Positions 50,067 through 60,654 of a stretch of 64,000 nucleotides of DNA are shown here, piece by piece. The notes beneath the pieces were generated by a model. The model saw only the letters and a program-made list of their open reading frames with translations, did not search any database and was not told where the DNA came from. The stretch is from Stomorhina lunata. Lineage: Eukaryota; Arthropoda; Insecta; Diptera; Rhiniidae. Numbering within the stretch: position 1 is the first letter of the stretch; each line of letters starts with the position of its first letter. A program made the translations under genes and the position numbers. Where the stretch lies: positions 160,838,306-160,902,305 of the forward strand of contig OW121740.1 in NCBI GenBank assembly GCA_933228675.1, given 5' to 3'.

Positions 50067-51649
50067 ATATTTGCAATAACTAGGAAAATTGTTTTTATTG
50101 AAAACATCAACACAATTTTGGACACCCCTTACCTTAGACTACAGTATTTGGGAACTATTATTATGGACCTACCCTTATAAAGATTATATGTTAGATAAAA
50201 TAAATGTTTAGGTTAAAGACATATATTTTTGTATATAATTATATGAGATATACCACTATTACGACTTTGCAACACCTGACATTCTTAAGTCAACACCTTT
50301 CGTATACAAACTATACATACAAGTTATTAAATATTTACACACAAGCACGTTTTAAATGCGCTTTCATTTGTGTCTATTAAAGCAAGAATTCTAAAGTAGT
50401 GGCAAATATTCCTGGCAATACAAATTTAAGCTTTAATACACTCTCCAAAAAATATTTCATAAATAAAATTTTCCTTGAACTCCTCGATTTTTATGGACTT
50501 TTTTGTAGTATATTGAAAACTAAAAACGGAGAAAAGCATTAAAATATTTTGTTGTCTATCAGCATATTGTTGGATTTAATAAGAAGTTAGTAAAGGAAAA
50601 TACTGCGGCCATTAAACATTTTTATTTCAGGCACGTGACTATCTTAGTCGACTCGAGTGTTGGGTTCCCTAATAAGATAGAAGTAAAAAAAACACACATA
50701 CTTATATTATGTTTACATGTTTTGTTTATTGGAAAGGAAACATTACATGTGTATGGAATTAAAGTAAATAAATATACATAAATAAAATTTATTAGCTAAA
50801 ACTGCTTTTCTAGTTAATAGGATATGTTATTTTCTATACTTTTCTATTAAATGCTTAAGTTCTTATGTGAAAGTGTGTGTAAAAATATTCGAAAATATTT
50901 TCTTTTTATGACAGCCCTTTTGTTCATTTAAATTCTATTTGTTAAGTGCATAAATAAGTAAATTCATTGTTCATTTATTATTATTATAAATAAGTGAAGC
51001 AAAAGTAAAATACAATTACTTAGAAAGTTCTCAACTCAACTCAACAGTAGTGATGTATCATACATCACGTATGATTAATGTTTAATTCAATATTGTTGGG
51101 TATTAATATAAATCATACGCCCTGAATTGTGTTGGTTGGTAATTAACTTTTATATGAAGTTCAATTTATCTAAATGTTAAATATTAGAAAACTCATACAT
51201 ATAGAAAGTAAGTTAATATTAATAATTGAGTGTGAGGAAATGAGTTAAGGTGTAGTTTACTTTGTTAAGATTATATTTAGAGAATTTAGTTGTTGAATTC
51301 TAAAAAGAAATTAGAATGAGGCTCAAGGGAATTTAAATTTGATGCATATAACTGAATGATATTTTTGTACTTTTTATTAAATTTAGTTAGTATAAATAAA
51401 AACACTCTTAAATACTAAAAAGACAGAAGGCGTTTTCATCCAAACAAGCACAAATACAAGTTGACTTACAAATGCTGCTCATCATTATATTACATTGGTA
51501 TTTTTGCAAATTAATGCTTACAAATGGTGTAATTTAGAAGCTATTCTTGGAATTTTTGAGAGAAAGATTCTTTGAAAAATCTTTGGACCAATCTGCTTTA
51601 TGTTGATATTTGTTGGACACAATAATAATAATTCGTATTTATTCAGTCC
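50067..51649. other. No gene seen; small palindrome at 51047-51067
   Basis: AT-rich sequence. GTGATGTATCATACATCAC near 51048 is a short perfect palindrome. No coding frame of interest. Confidence 0.4.
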
Positions 51650-51896
51650 CTCAAATTATACATAATGTGAGGTTTTTGCTCTGTCTAGAATTAGGGATAA
51701 TCCTCCTGATGAGATGGTCTAACGAACCATCGAAACGCGTCGAGGAAAGGTTTCCCCACCAACATTTTTTGGTTTTATCAAAAAACTATTTATTACAATA
51801 ATAAATAATTGTAATAAATTGGGATTCTTAGTGCAATACACTACAGTAAAATTTTGATAAACCTTTTTAATAAATATCGACATTGAATTAATCATG
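51650..51896 (+). mobile_element. Family C element with intact hammerhead core
   Basis: Aligns with the 9028 and 25651 copies from about AATGTGAGGTTTTTGCTCTG, through GGATAATCCTCC and the ribozyme (51701-51746), to the stem-loop (51790-51817) and TTGGGATTCTTAG. It then runs into the left arm of an inverted repeat. Hammerheads of this short type are known from Penelope-like elements and retrozymes, so a PLE-derived origin is plausible, but no reverse transcriptase or GIY-YIG sequence is seen. Confidence 0.75.
51701..51746 (+). ncRNA. Hammerhead ribozyme, type I, short stem III
   Basis: Order of parts: stem I TCCTC (51701-51705); CTGATGAG (51706-51713); stem II ATGGT, loop CTAACGA, ACCAT (51714-51730), closed by the G/C of the core to give six pairs; CGAAAC (51731-51736); loop GC; GTC (51739-51741); stem I GAGGA (51742-51746). 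Stem III is only A/U plus C/G with a two-base loop, as in minimal hammerheads that often work as dimers. All required core bases are present. The predicted self-cleavage is after C51741. Transcription is not known. Confidence 0.85.
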
Positions 51897-52104
51897 AGCT
51901 GTATGAGGTACACGCTGACATTGGCATAGTGAAACGCATGAAGCAGCAGCGGCCGCATTGGCTAGGACATGATTAATTCAATGTCGATATTTATTAAAAA
52001 GGTTTATCAAAATTTTACTGTAGTGTATTGCACTAAGAATCCCAATTTATTACAATTATTTATTATTGTAAATAATAAATAGTTTTTTGATAAAACCAAA
52101 AAAT
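51764..52104. repeat. Inverted repeat, ~135-bp arms, 71-bp loop
   Basis: The left arm 51764-51896 (ATTTTTTGGTTTTATC... to ATTAATCATG) is complementary to 51968-52104 (CATGATTAATTCAATG... to CCAAAAAAT). The right arm has a small insertion in the AATAAATA stem-loop region. The loop contains GCAGCAGCGGCCGC. The arms consist of family C downstream sequence plus adjacent DNA, so one arm is an inverted partial copy of the element lacking the ribozyme. Confidence 0.85.
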
Positions 52105-52141
52105 GGATTAAAATACATCGGCAAGAAAAGTATTCGAATAT

Positions 52142-52306
52142 GATCCCGAGGAAACTCGTAAAAGAGGACGTCCGAAACTTCGATGAAAAGACCAAGTAGA
52201 GAAAATTCTTTCAAAGCTTAGCCTAGGAAATTTGAATAATGCGCATAAGATCGATGCGCATGGAAGTCTAAACTATGATCCACCTTGGTTCTTAACAGGT
52301 TGTTAA
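52142..52306 (+). pseudogene. Non-LTR retrotransposon C-terminal remnant
   Basis: The frame from 52142 reads DPEETRKRGRPKLR, then a TGA at 52184 where Trp (TGG) is expected, then KDQVEKILSKLSLGNLNNAHK and a stop at 52304. The pattern KRGRPKLRW.DQVE.DL..L...NW is a familiar C-terminal signature of insect non-LTR reverse transcriptase polyproteins. Only about 55 codons remain and nothing upstream matches, so it is a short dead fragment. The assignment is by recalled motif. Confidence 0.6.
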
Positions 52307-52380
52307 TATAGGCTATTTAAGTATGGAAGTAAAAGCAATTGAAACCATTCTCTTTTCGAAATTGACCACACTAGGGGCTA

Positions 52381-52679
52381 AATTACCGCATTCGATATCG
52401 ATCGAAAACTCAGACTTATAAGCAAATATTGTGAAGTATACTTTAGGGATGTTCAAAGTTACTTCGATGCTAAAAGTTTATTGAAATTTGATATCCATTT
52501 TGATTCGTTTTTAAAAACATATAGTTCAATTAAAACTCTTTTACTATTGGTCACCTTTTGACAAATAACTAAGAAAAAAATATAGTGCGTCTTTAAAAAA
52601 ATTTTGATTATCCTTAAAGTATGCTATATAAATGTTTTGAAAATATCTAAGATTTCGATCGATATCGAATGCGGTAATT
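52381..52679. mobile_element. MITE with CGATATCGATCG terminal repeats (monomer)
   Basis: Left AATTACCGCATTCGATATCG (continuing ATCGAAA) and its exact inverted copy at the right end enclose about 245 bp without coding. The same element in dimer form is at 58721-59312. The inverted repeat probably extends outward to GGGG..TAAATTACC. Confidence 0.8.
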
Positions 52680-52693
52680 AGATCCCATCATTA

Positions 52694-53000
52694 TCGAAAT
52701 CATTGTTTTATCCATATAAAATTTCACATTTCAAGTCTAAAATATGTCATAAAACTGTAGTTACAATAATAAGGTTACAATGAAATCGAGTGGATTTTCT
52801 GAAATACTCTTAGAAAGTTGACAAACATTTGAAACATATTTCCAATTCAATTCGAACGATGCTGCATACTTTTTGGCTAAACTTTTTAATCAAACTTGAG
52901 TTATTAATCCTGTAGCTTTTTGCTAAAAAATAGTCTACAACCAATGCATAAAAAAAAATTTTAAAACAAGAGAATAAGTAAGGAATTCATACTGAATTTA
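52694..53000. other. No gene seen
   Basis: AT-rich spacer between the MITE and a family A copy. Confidence 0.35.
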
Positions 53001-54092
53001 AACAAGTAAGAAATTGCTATAGTCGGTCAAGCCCGACCATACGACACCCTTCACCACTAAGGTCAAAGATGCTCTTTTTTCTGTATAAATACAAATATTT
53101 GCTAAATTTTGTTTGTATAAAACAATTTCTCAAAACTTATATATTAAAGATGTTTCCGTCATTTTGACTTATTTGAGAGCTAGGGTTAAATGTGGACCGA
53201 TTATCTCAAATTTTGCAAATTGATTACAGTTGTTACAAAAATTATGCATCAAAAAATAAACTTTAAAGTATCATTATCTTCAGATTTACGAACGTTTTAG
53301 TGATTTTTGTCTCATTTAGTGCGTTTTGACAGAAGAGTTTGTATGGGAGCTTTGGTCAAATGTAGATCGATTATCTCGAAATTTGGCAACTTAATTACAG
53401 TTGTTACAAGAATTATGTATGCAAAAAATAAACCTTAAATACATTTTCTCAAAACTTATATATTTAAGCTGTTTCCGTCATTTGGACTTATATGAGAGCT
53501 AGGGTCAAATGTGGACCGATTATCTCGAAATTTGGCAACTTAATTACAGTTGTTACAAGAATTATGTATGCAAAAAATAAACCTAGATTTAAGAGAGTTT
53601 TAGTGATTTTTGCCCTATTTAATGAGTTTTGACTCTTATGAGTTGTATGGTAGCTATGGTCAAATGTGGACCGATTTCAGCGAAATCTGGTACAGTGATT
53701 TAGATTTACATAGGCAATATCTGTTTTGAATTTCATGAAAAAATATTGATATTTCTGGCCAATATGTCAATTCCGGGAAGTGGGACCTATGGGAGATACC
53801 ATAAATAATAGACCGATTTTGACCAATTTCAATAGCCATGGTTCCACTATCATAAAAATCATTTGTACTAAATTTCATCAAATTATCTTTAGAATTGCGA
53901 CCTGTACTTTGATTACAAGGTTTACATGGGGTCCAGCCAGCCAGCCAGACGGACGCACGGATTGACATCGCTAAATATACTTAGAAAGTGATTCTAAGCC
54001 TATTGGTATACTAAAAGGTGGGTCTAAGATAAATATTTCTACGCATTACATACATCAGCACAGACTATCCACCTATGGTGGTGAAGGGTATA
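53001..54092 (-). mobile_element. Family A copy with internal triplication, reverse
   Basis: Runs from AACAAGTAAGAAATTGCT to GGTGGTGAAGGGTATA. The segment around GACCGATTATCTCGAAATTT occurs three times (53195, 53366, 53515), with GTTGTTACAAGAATTATGTA following, so the copy is about 1.1 kb rather than 0.8 kb. The (GTCY)n tract is short. Confidence 0.85.
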
Positions 54093-54288
54093 AATATTGA
54101 TATTTGTGGCCTGTACTTTGTTTGCATGGTTTAGATGGGGTTCCATCCATCCGTCCAGACGGACGGACGGATGGACGGACTGACTTCGCTAAATCGACTC
54201 AGAAAGCGATTCTAAGCCTATTGGTATACTAAATGGTGGGTCTAAGGCAAATATTTCTTTTTTATATATATGGTGGTGAAGGGTATAA
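54093..54288 (-). mobile_element. Extra family A 5' end in tandem
   Basis: Starts at GATATTTGTGGCCTGTACTT, with CGTCCAGACGGACGGACGG near 54150 and GTGGTGAAGGGTATA at the end. It is joined directly to the previous copy, as in the 13362/13568 pair. Confidence 0.75.
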
Positions 54289-54585
54289 AAAATCAAGAAT
54301 ATTACCCTTAATAAAAAGCATTGCATACCTTCAGGTTCAACTTAATCAAATTGCAGTTAATTATACTAACATTGGCTCTTTTCTAAGAACAACTTTTTTA
54401 AAGTGGATCTTGAAATCTCTGCTATACTACGCGAATGACTAACCTGTGGCTTATAGATTGATAATAAGATAAGATGAAAAATGTGGTCCAGTTCTTTCTT
54501 GGATTAACTTATGTGTATGTGTTATATTTCTTTAAATTCTGCTAAAAATTGGGACTTAAAAATTAAGAAGAAAAATACGAGAAAA
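54289..54585. other. Spacer without gene
   Basis: No recognised repeat or coding sequence. The 69-codon frame from 54233 overlaps the A fragment and is unsupported. Confidence 0.35.
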
Positions 54586-54905
54586 AATGGGGTCCAAATC
54601 AGGTAACCAAATTAGTCGACGAATTTCAGCCAAAATTAAGAAAGATTTTTTTGGTTCAAATAATAAAAATGTGTCGAATTTCATGATATTCTGTTAACAA
54701 TTACAGGTAAGACATTGTGAAGAATAGTAAGTGTAAAAATGGGGTTCCAGGGGAAGTACCCCAAGGAGTCGACGAACTTCAAAGTTTTTTCAAATTGTTC
54801 TTATCTATATAAAGCTTAACAAGTGCGACAAATTTCATCGTTCTAGGATCACTCCTTCTATTTTTCGAAGTTCGATGTATGAAGAAAAACTACTGTGCGC
54901 CGTCA
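54586..54905 (+). repeat. Two diverged tandem units of ~150 bp
   Basis: Each unit has AAATGGGGT(T)CCA, AGTCGACGAA(T/C)TTCA and CGAATTTCATGATATTCT or CAAATTTCATCGTTCTAG in the same order. They start near 54588 and 54738. Confidence 0.5.
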
Positions 54906-55590
54906 TATGTAAACCAAAAAGAAAATTCAAAATATTGAAGAACTTTAAACGTGATATGAGCAAGGAGAATGTATATACAAAATTTCATCAAAATCGGGGA
55001 TGATGAGTTTTAAAATTCGTATTTTGAGTTCGAAAAATTTTGATTCCACCCCACGAAAAATTAAATTTCTTTATTAATTTAAGTTTTGCTACTTTTATGA
55101 TTTCAGCTTTTCTACAAAAAAATCTTAAGTTTATTTTTATTGCAACCACAAACACTCCGGAAAATGTTGACTTAATATTTGACTGGGCTTTTATGATTTT
55201 GTTATTGTTTTCTTTTGGTTTTTATTTATATTTTTGTTTACCTTCGCAAGGTTTTCTAGTAAAAATAAAATATAAAAATAAACTTTATTCTATGCGAAAG
55301 AAAAACAAACGTAATTTTATGGTTAAAGAATTTCTAAGTAAAAATTTATTTATTTATTTTTATATATTTAAGTTAGAAAGATTTTTGTATCAGTTTTGGT
55401 TTAGTATTTGGCTTTTTTATTACCAAGAACAGGAATCTATTAGAACAGACGTGCATAAATTTTGAAATATGTGTGTGTGTATGAATATTTTTATGGGAAA
55501 ACTTTAATACACTAGAATATGTTGATGTTGTTTATGGTAAAAGTAAACATACCAAAGTATACTTTTAGGGGCAGTTTAGAAATTCGAAAT
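54906..55590. other. No supported gene; one hydrophobic 141-codon frame
   Basis: The frame at 55040-55465 has two long apolar stretches but is highly AT-rich, rich in Phe, Leu, Lys and Tyr, and matches nothing I recognise. It could be chance in this composition. Confidence 0.3.
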
Positions 55591-55943
55591 GAAATTATCA
55601 GGCTTGGGGGATCTCAATTACATTTTGTAATTAATTACATCCTCAATTACACATTATATGTAATTGTAATTGAAAATTTTGAATTACAATTACATGTAAT
55701 GCATAATTCGAAATTTTTGAATTACAATTACATGTAATTGTAATTTAAAATTTGCAATTACAATTACAAGTAATTGTAAATTCAAAAATTTGAATTACAA
55801 ATTACTTGTAATTGTAATTCAAAATTTTGAATTACCATTACGTATTTTCGAAAAAGTAATTGTAATTGTGAAAAAAAACTGTAATGATTACTTTGAAATT
55901 ATTTATTACTTAAGAGTACAAAAATTACATAAATTATCAATTA

Positions 55944-55944
<1 letters not shown>

Positions 55945-56026
<82 letters not shown>
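55945..56026. repeat. (TA)n microsatellite
   Basis: About 82 bp of pure alternating TA inside the hAT element. The Tyr/Ile frame ending here is an artefact. Confidence 0.95.
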
Positions 56027-56032
<6 letters not shown>

Positions 56033-56108
56033 TATACAAACATTGATATACAAACATAAAGACGTTGATTTAAACGGAGATCTTTTTATAAAACTAAAAA
56101 TGATGTGT

Positions 56109-56365
56109 TTACTTTTTTAATAACAATTCCAAAGCGATTTCTCCAAAATCAAAAATTGATTCCCTTAGGGTCGGGTTTTCTTCAAGGACTGTGTTAGAGC
56201 TACTTATCTTGTATCTTTTGCAGTACTCAACAAAAATGTTTTCCATGTCTTCTTTTGTGCTGCCTGAAAGATTGCATATAGCGGATAACCATTTAAGCTT
56301 AATACTGGAATTTGACATCGCTGCTACAATAGCATCATGGGAGTCTTCAGTCAGATAAAAAATAT
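56109..56365 (-). pseudogene. hAT transposase fragment
   Basis: Reading the minus strand from about 56365: FYLTEDSHDAIVAAMSNSS, then IKLKWLSAICNLSGS, then a tail ending at 56109. The IVAA(M/V)S.P.FKL(K/R)WL pattern is one I recall from hAT transposases ahead of the C-terminal dimerisation region; the usual Pro and Phe are replaced here. The RNase H-like catalytic core and the BED finger are missing. Because it lies inside an element with hAT termini and an 8-bp duplication, the identity is reasonable, but it was not confirmed by search. Confidence 0.55.
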
Positions 56366-57147
56366 AAATTTGATAAAAAAAATTTTGAAACTTAAATGAA
56401 AACCAAAATACTGAAATTTATAAAGAAATACTAGCAATATATTTTTGAACTTTCGGAGGATCGAAATCCATTTTAGACCCATGGTTTCTTTGGTGAAGTT
56501 GTTCAGAATTCTTCGTAGAATAAATTCCCTCTTTAAGATTTTTTCTCAAAAAAATCGACCCGCCCTAAGGTACAGACAGCTGATATTCAATTGTTAAAGA
56601 CCTGAATCATTACATCAAAAATTATATGAGAGAGAATAGAGGAGACTAAGCACATCGACTTCAAAAGTAGCGATCATGCAATTTTAAAATTATGGTAGAA
56701 TTTTTTACTACTTTAGCTATCTAGCACAGTTCTAAAACAAAAAGTTATAAATATATTGTAAATAAGTTTCTTGTAAAAAAAGAACACATATTCACCCAAA
56801 ATAAGTTATGAAATATATTTTAAGTTTTATTTAAAAAATGTATTTATATTTACTGCAATTTAATTACATTTTTATTGAATTATATGTAATTTTTCGTCAA
56901 TTACAATTACATGTAATGGTAATTGCAATTTTTCAATTACAATTACATGTAATTGTAATTGAGTTATTTTGAATTGCAATTACATGTAATTGTAATTGCA
57001 ATTTCTGAATTACAATTACATGTAATTGTAATTGAAAAAAACTTAATTACAATTACATGTAATTGTAATTCATTTTTTTGAATTACAATTACATTTAAAG
57101 TAATTGTAATGCAAATGTAATTGAGATCCCCCAAGCCTGGAAATTAT

Positions 57148-58300
57148 AAAGAATAAGAATAAGATATAATCAATCAGCTTCTATACTACATTTATATATT
57201 ATCTTTATATATATGTACTTCAATCTTCATTGTGTCTTCTTATATTTTTAACTACTACAACTTTTGTTTTCTACTGTAAATACACATACGCCTTCCTACC
57301 ACTGACAAAAAATGGAAATCCACATATATTTCTATTAAAACATTTGACTTTTTCCACATGTTTATTTTACTCCCTATATTTTGTGTGGATTTATTTTTCT
57401 TCTAAATTATTTACTTACTCAAATAAATTCCTATATTTTTCAACTAAATCCATTAAATTTTTTAAAGCATACATTTTATGTTGTTTTGTACCATTTTTAA
57501 CGGAGATATTTAAATTTTGTGATTTTTTTTTTATTGCTACTAATAAATATTCTTGTCCCATTTATAATGTTATATTTTTGTGTTGTCCTTTTTTCCATTC
57601 CCTGTTTTCTGCTCGGGGGCTATTAAAGGTGTGTACATTTATTTTACCATAAAGTTTTTAACACACTGTTCAAATTCGTTTTAATGTTTTAACTTTTTCT
57701 TATTTATTTTATCATGAACAAATTTTTGGTTCTGTTTATCATGAAAATTTATAAACATGCCTTTTTTCTTTTTTATAATTTAAGAGGTCAAATGGAAAAC
57801 ATTTGGCCTAAGGTGTGTTTGATTTAAACAAATAAATAAATCTATATTTAAATGGACTCAAAAGTGACAGCAAGTTCCAGATCATTCAGTTGACTGGTCA
57901 TTTTGTAAGAGTTTAAGTATTTTAAAACACATTAAGAGTTTAATGATTCATGTATTGATTACTGATTTTGTGGCCAAAGTGTATATACAAAATGTCTATT
58001 GTAAATATTAAATTCGAAATTGGATTATGTTTAAATTAGAAAATTCAAAGGTATTGCTCAATGACTCGAAATATTTAAGTACATTTTTGTATAGAAAAAT
58101 TTAACAAATAAAGATTTAAACATAAGCATAAGTAACTACAAGGCTAAGTGGTGGTAATATGTTATATTTAGTTTGGTAATGTGGTATGTTTACTTTTTTA
58201 AACTGACAAAATAAGAATAGCTGAAACACTTGTAATAGTTTGGTGATCTCAAAAAATTAAGACAGAAACGATTTAAGATGGTCATTCTAAGAGTCAATGA
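57148..58300. other. No supported gene; T-rich at 57230-57700
   Basis: The 140-codon frame at 57230-57652 is Phe-, Tyr- and Cys-rich with no recognised family, as expected for a pyrimidine-rich strand. The rest is AT-rich spacer. Confidence 0.35.
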
Positions 58301-58380
58301 AAACAAGTAAGAAATGCCATGTTCAATCAAGCCCGAGTATATATACCTTTCACTACTAAGGTCAAATATGGACCAACAAT
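58301..58380 (-). mobile_element. Family A terminal fragment
   Basis: CAAGTAAGAAATGCCATGTT, CAATCAAGCCCGAG and CACTACTAAGGTCAAATATG match the hairpin end of A, decayed. The rest is missing. Confidence 0.6.
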
Positions 58381-58720
58381 TAACAAAGTTTTTCTTAAGT
58401 CTTAGAGACTTTTATACATAGCACATAGTATTATTTTTGCAAAACTTCGAGTAAATTTATATTATTTTGTGCAAAGTTCTACTCGGTATTAGAGTATTTT
58501 CAGTTTTTTGCTACATTTCGTCAATTTACAATTTATGCTTAAAAGAAAAAATAATGGAATCTAAAAGAGAAATAGTGCAGCTTTGCTTGAAGTTATAAAA
58601 GTTTTAAGTCCATAAAGCAGTTTTGAAGTTATTTCGATTTCTCCCCTAAAATTCGTAATCTTGACAAAACGACAAAAACTGGCAAAATAAGACCAGATTT
58701 AAGATTTATCATTTTAAGAC
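58381..58720. other. No gene seen
   Basis: AT-rich spacer before the MITE dimer. Confidence 0.35.
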
Positions 58721-59312
58721 CAGGGGCCAAATTACGGCATTCGATATCGATCGAAATCCTAGATATTTTCAAAACATTTGTATAGCATACTTTAAGGAAA
58801 ATCGAAATTATTTAAAAGATGCACAGTTTAGTGTATTTTTTTTAAATTATTTGCCAAAAGATAAACTATAGTAAAAGAGTTTTAATTGAACTATATGTTT
58901 TTCAAAGCAAATCAAAATGCATACCAAATTTCAATAAACTATTTTGCATCGAAGTAACTTTCAACATCCCTAAGGTCTACTCCACAATATTCGATTTAAA
59001 GTCTGAGTTTTCGATCGAAATCTTAGATATTTTCAAAATATTTGTTTAGCATACTTTGAGGATAATTAAAATTATTTAAAAGATGCACATTTTACTATAC
59101 TTTTTTTTTAAGTTATTTGCCAAAAGATGAACAATATTAAAGGAGTTTTAATTGAACAATATATATTTTTAAAAAACGAATCAAAATGCATACCAAATTT
59201 AAATAAACTTTTCGCATCGTAGTAACTTTGAATATCCCTAAAGTATACTTCACAATATTCGCTTTAAAGTCTGAGTTTTTGATCGATATCGAATGCGGTA
59301 ATTTGGCCACTG
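58721..59312. mobile_element. MITE with CGATATCGATCG terminal repeats (head-to-tail dimer)
   Basis: Outer repeats CAGGGGCCAAATTACGGCAT and, inverted, CAGTGGCCAAATTACCGCAT. Between them the element body occurs twice in the same direction, joined near 59011-59020 at TTTTCGATCGAAATC. Blocks such as TTTAAAAGATGCACA, TTTGCCAAAAGAT and AATCAAAATGCATACC recur about 275-290 bp apart. The single-copy form is at 52381-52679. Confidence 0.8.
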
Positions 59313-59356
59313 TAAGTCCCAGTTTAATTTTGTTAAAATATAAAAATATTTAATTA

Positions 59357-60652
59357 AAGAGTGCTCTAAATAAAATTTGTAGTTGGATTTTCTTAAATAA
59401 AAATCAAACCTTTTAATATAAAAACTCTACAAAATAAGCAAATATAATGACATATTATACAAAATCATTTAGCATTAAAATGTTTACTTAGTACTCGGGT
59501 TTTGCAAAATTATCGACTTTTTTCGGAAACCTTTCCATTAAAGATTTTACAGTTGCTTCTGATACCTTTTTGGAGCATGTGTTCCACCTGCGCTTAAAAT
59601 CGGACATGTTCTTGGAAATCTTTCCTGTGTTCTTCAATTCCTTTTTTACCAGAGCCCAATACCTTTCCACAGGCCGAAGTTCTGGACAGTTTTGTGGATT
59701 TGCCTCTCGTGGTACAAAAATGACATTATTCTTTGAGTACCACTCAAGTGCCTTTTTTCCATAATGGCATGATGCCAAATCGGGCCAAAAAAATGTAGTC
59801 ACTCTGTGCTCTTTTAAAAATGGTAACAACCGTTTTTGTTGGCACTCCTTTATATAAATTTCTGTGTTTATTGTGCCAGATGCCACAAATACTTTACTTC
59901 TTTTGCCACAACTGCAAATAGCTTGCCACACGAGAAACTTCTTAGGGAATTTTGTTTGTTTTTTTGTGCGAAACTCTTGCCGAACATTACCCCGTTTATC
60001 AGCAACATAAAAATCTTGACCAAGAAGTTGAGAAAAGTCTGCCAGTACATATGTTTCATCATCCATCACACAACAGGTGTATTTTTTTATAAAATCAGAC
60101 TTCAATTTTTTCGCTCGTTTTTTTGCTCTAAGTTCTTTATAGCATTGCGATCTGGAACCTTTTGGACTTTGTATGTCTTCAGTTCAGCATAAGCTTTGAC
60201 TCTATGTGCAAAATTCGTAGAACATTTCACCGTACGAGCTGCTTTTCTTAAAGAAGTGTTAGGCGCTCTTCGAAAGAGTCGCTCGACTTCTTTTGCCTAA
60301 CCAATATCTGTAGGACCTTTTTTCCTCCCTGATCCAGGTTTTCTTTCAATGCTCAGGTTTTCCTTATACCGTCTGATGGCATTAGAAACCGTTCGAGGGT
60401 CAACTTTAAAATTTTTAGCTATTTTTTTAAAAGTCCATGACGGATTTTTTTGAAAAGTTTTAATTATATTTTCACGAACTTTTTTTTCGCAGTCCATTTT
60501 GATTGAAATAACTATTGAAAATTAATAATTTCTAAAATAATAGTATCTGACATATCTATAGAAACTAACTTGATCAAAAAATAAATTATTTCTTGCACTA
60601 TGGATAAATTTTGTCTAAAATAGTAAATGCATATTTTTTTTAGAACACTCTT
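59357..60652 (-). mobile_element. Tc1/mariner transposon, copy 2 (TA target duplication)
   Basis: Terminal repeats AAGAGTGCTCTAAA and AAGAGTGTTCTAAA (inverted) are flanked by TA at 59355-59356 and 60653-60654. Size is 1296 bp. The sequence is nearly the same as 41120-42409 but on the other strand, so the pair could support inversion of the roughly 17 kb between them. Confidence 0.9.
59488..60497 (-). pseudogene. Tc1/mariner transposase, nonsense plus frameshift
   Basis: Starts MDCEKKVRENIIKTF, with the helix-turn-helix and GRKKG linker intact, then TAG at about 60296 where copy 1 has AAG (Lys in IGKAKE). One base is missing near 60125 (TTAGAGCAAA against TTAGAAGCAAA). From about 60105 to 59488 the catalytic half is open with MDDETY, WPDLASCHYG and RPVERYW, ending DNFAKPEY. 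The lesions differ from those in copy 1, so the two decayed independently after transposition. Confidence 0.88.
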
Positions 60653-60654
60653 TA

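Larger units (their letters stand above)
55599..57139 (-). mobile_element. hAT transposon, internally deleted (8-bp duplication)
   Basis: Perfect terminal inverted repeats CAGGCTTGGGGGATCTCAAT are flanked by the 8-bp direct repeat GAAATTAT (55591-55598 and 57140-57147), diagnostic of the hAT superfamily. Subterminal regions (55610-55870 and 56850-57120) are packed with AATTACAATTACATGTAATT palindromes, plausibly transposase-binding sites. A (TA)n tract lies at 55945-56026, and a short transposase remnant on the minus strand at 56109-56365. At 1541 bp it is too short for a complete hAT gene. Confidence 0.92.

Noticed and set aside
55040..55465. 141-residue hydrophobic protein, perhaps a membrane receptor
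   Set aside because: AT-driven composition, no recognised motif, and no conservation evidence; not distinguishable from chance in this base composition.
57230..57652. 140-residue Phe/Cys/Tyr-rich protein
   Set aside because: Lies in a T-rich strand, which produces such frames; no domain or splice context.
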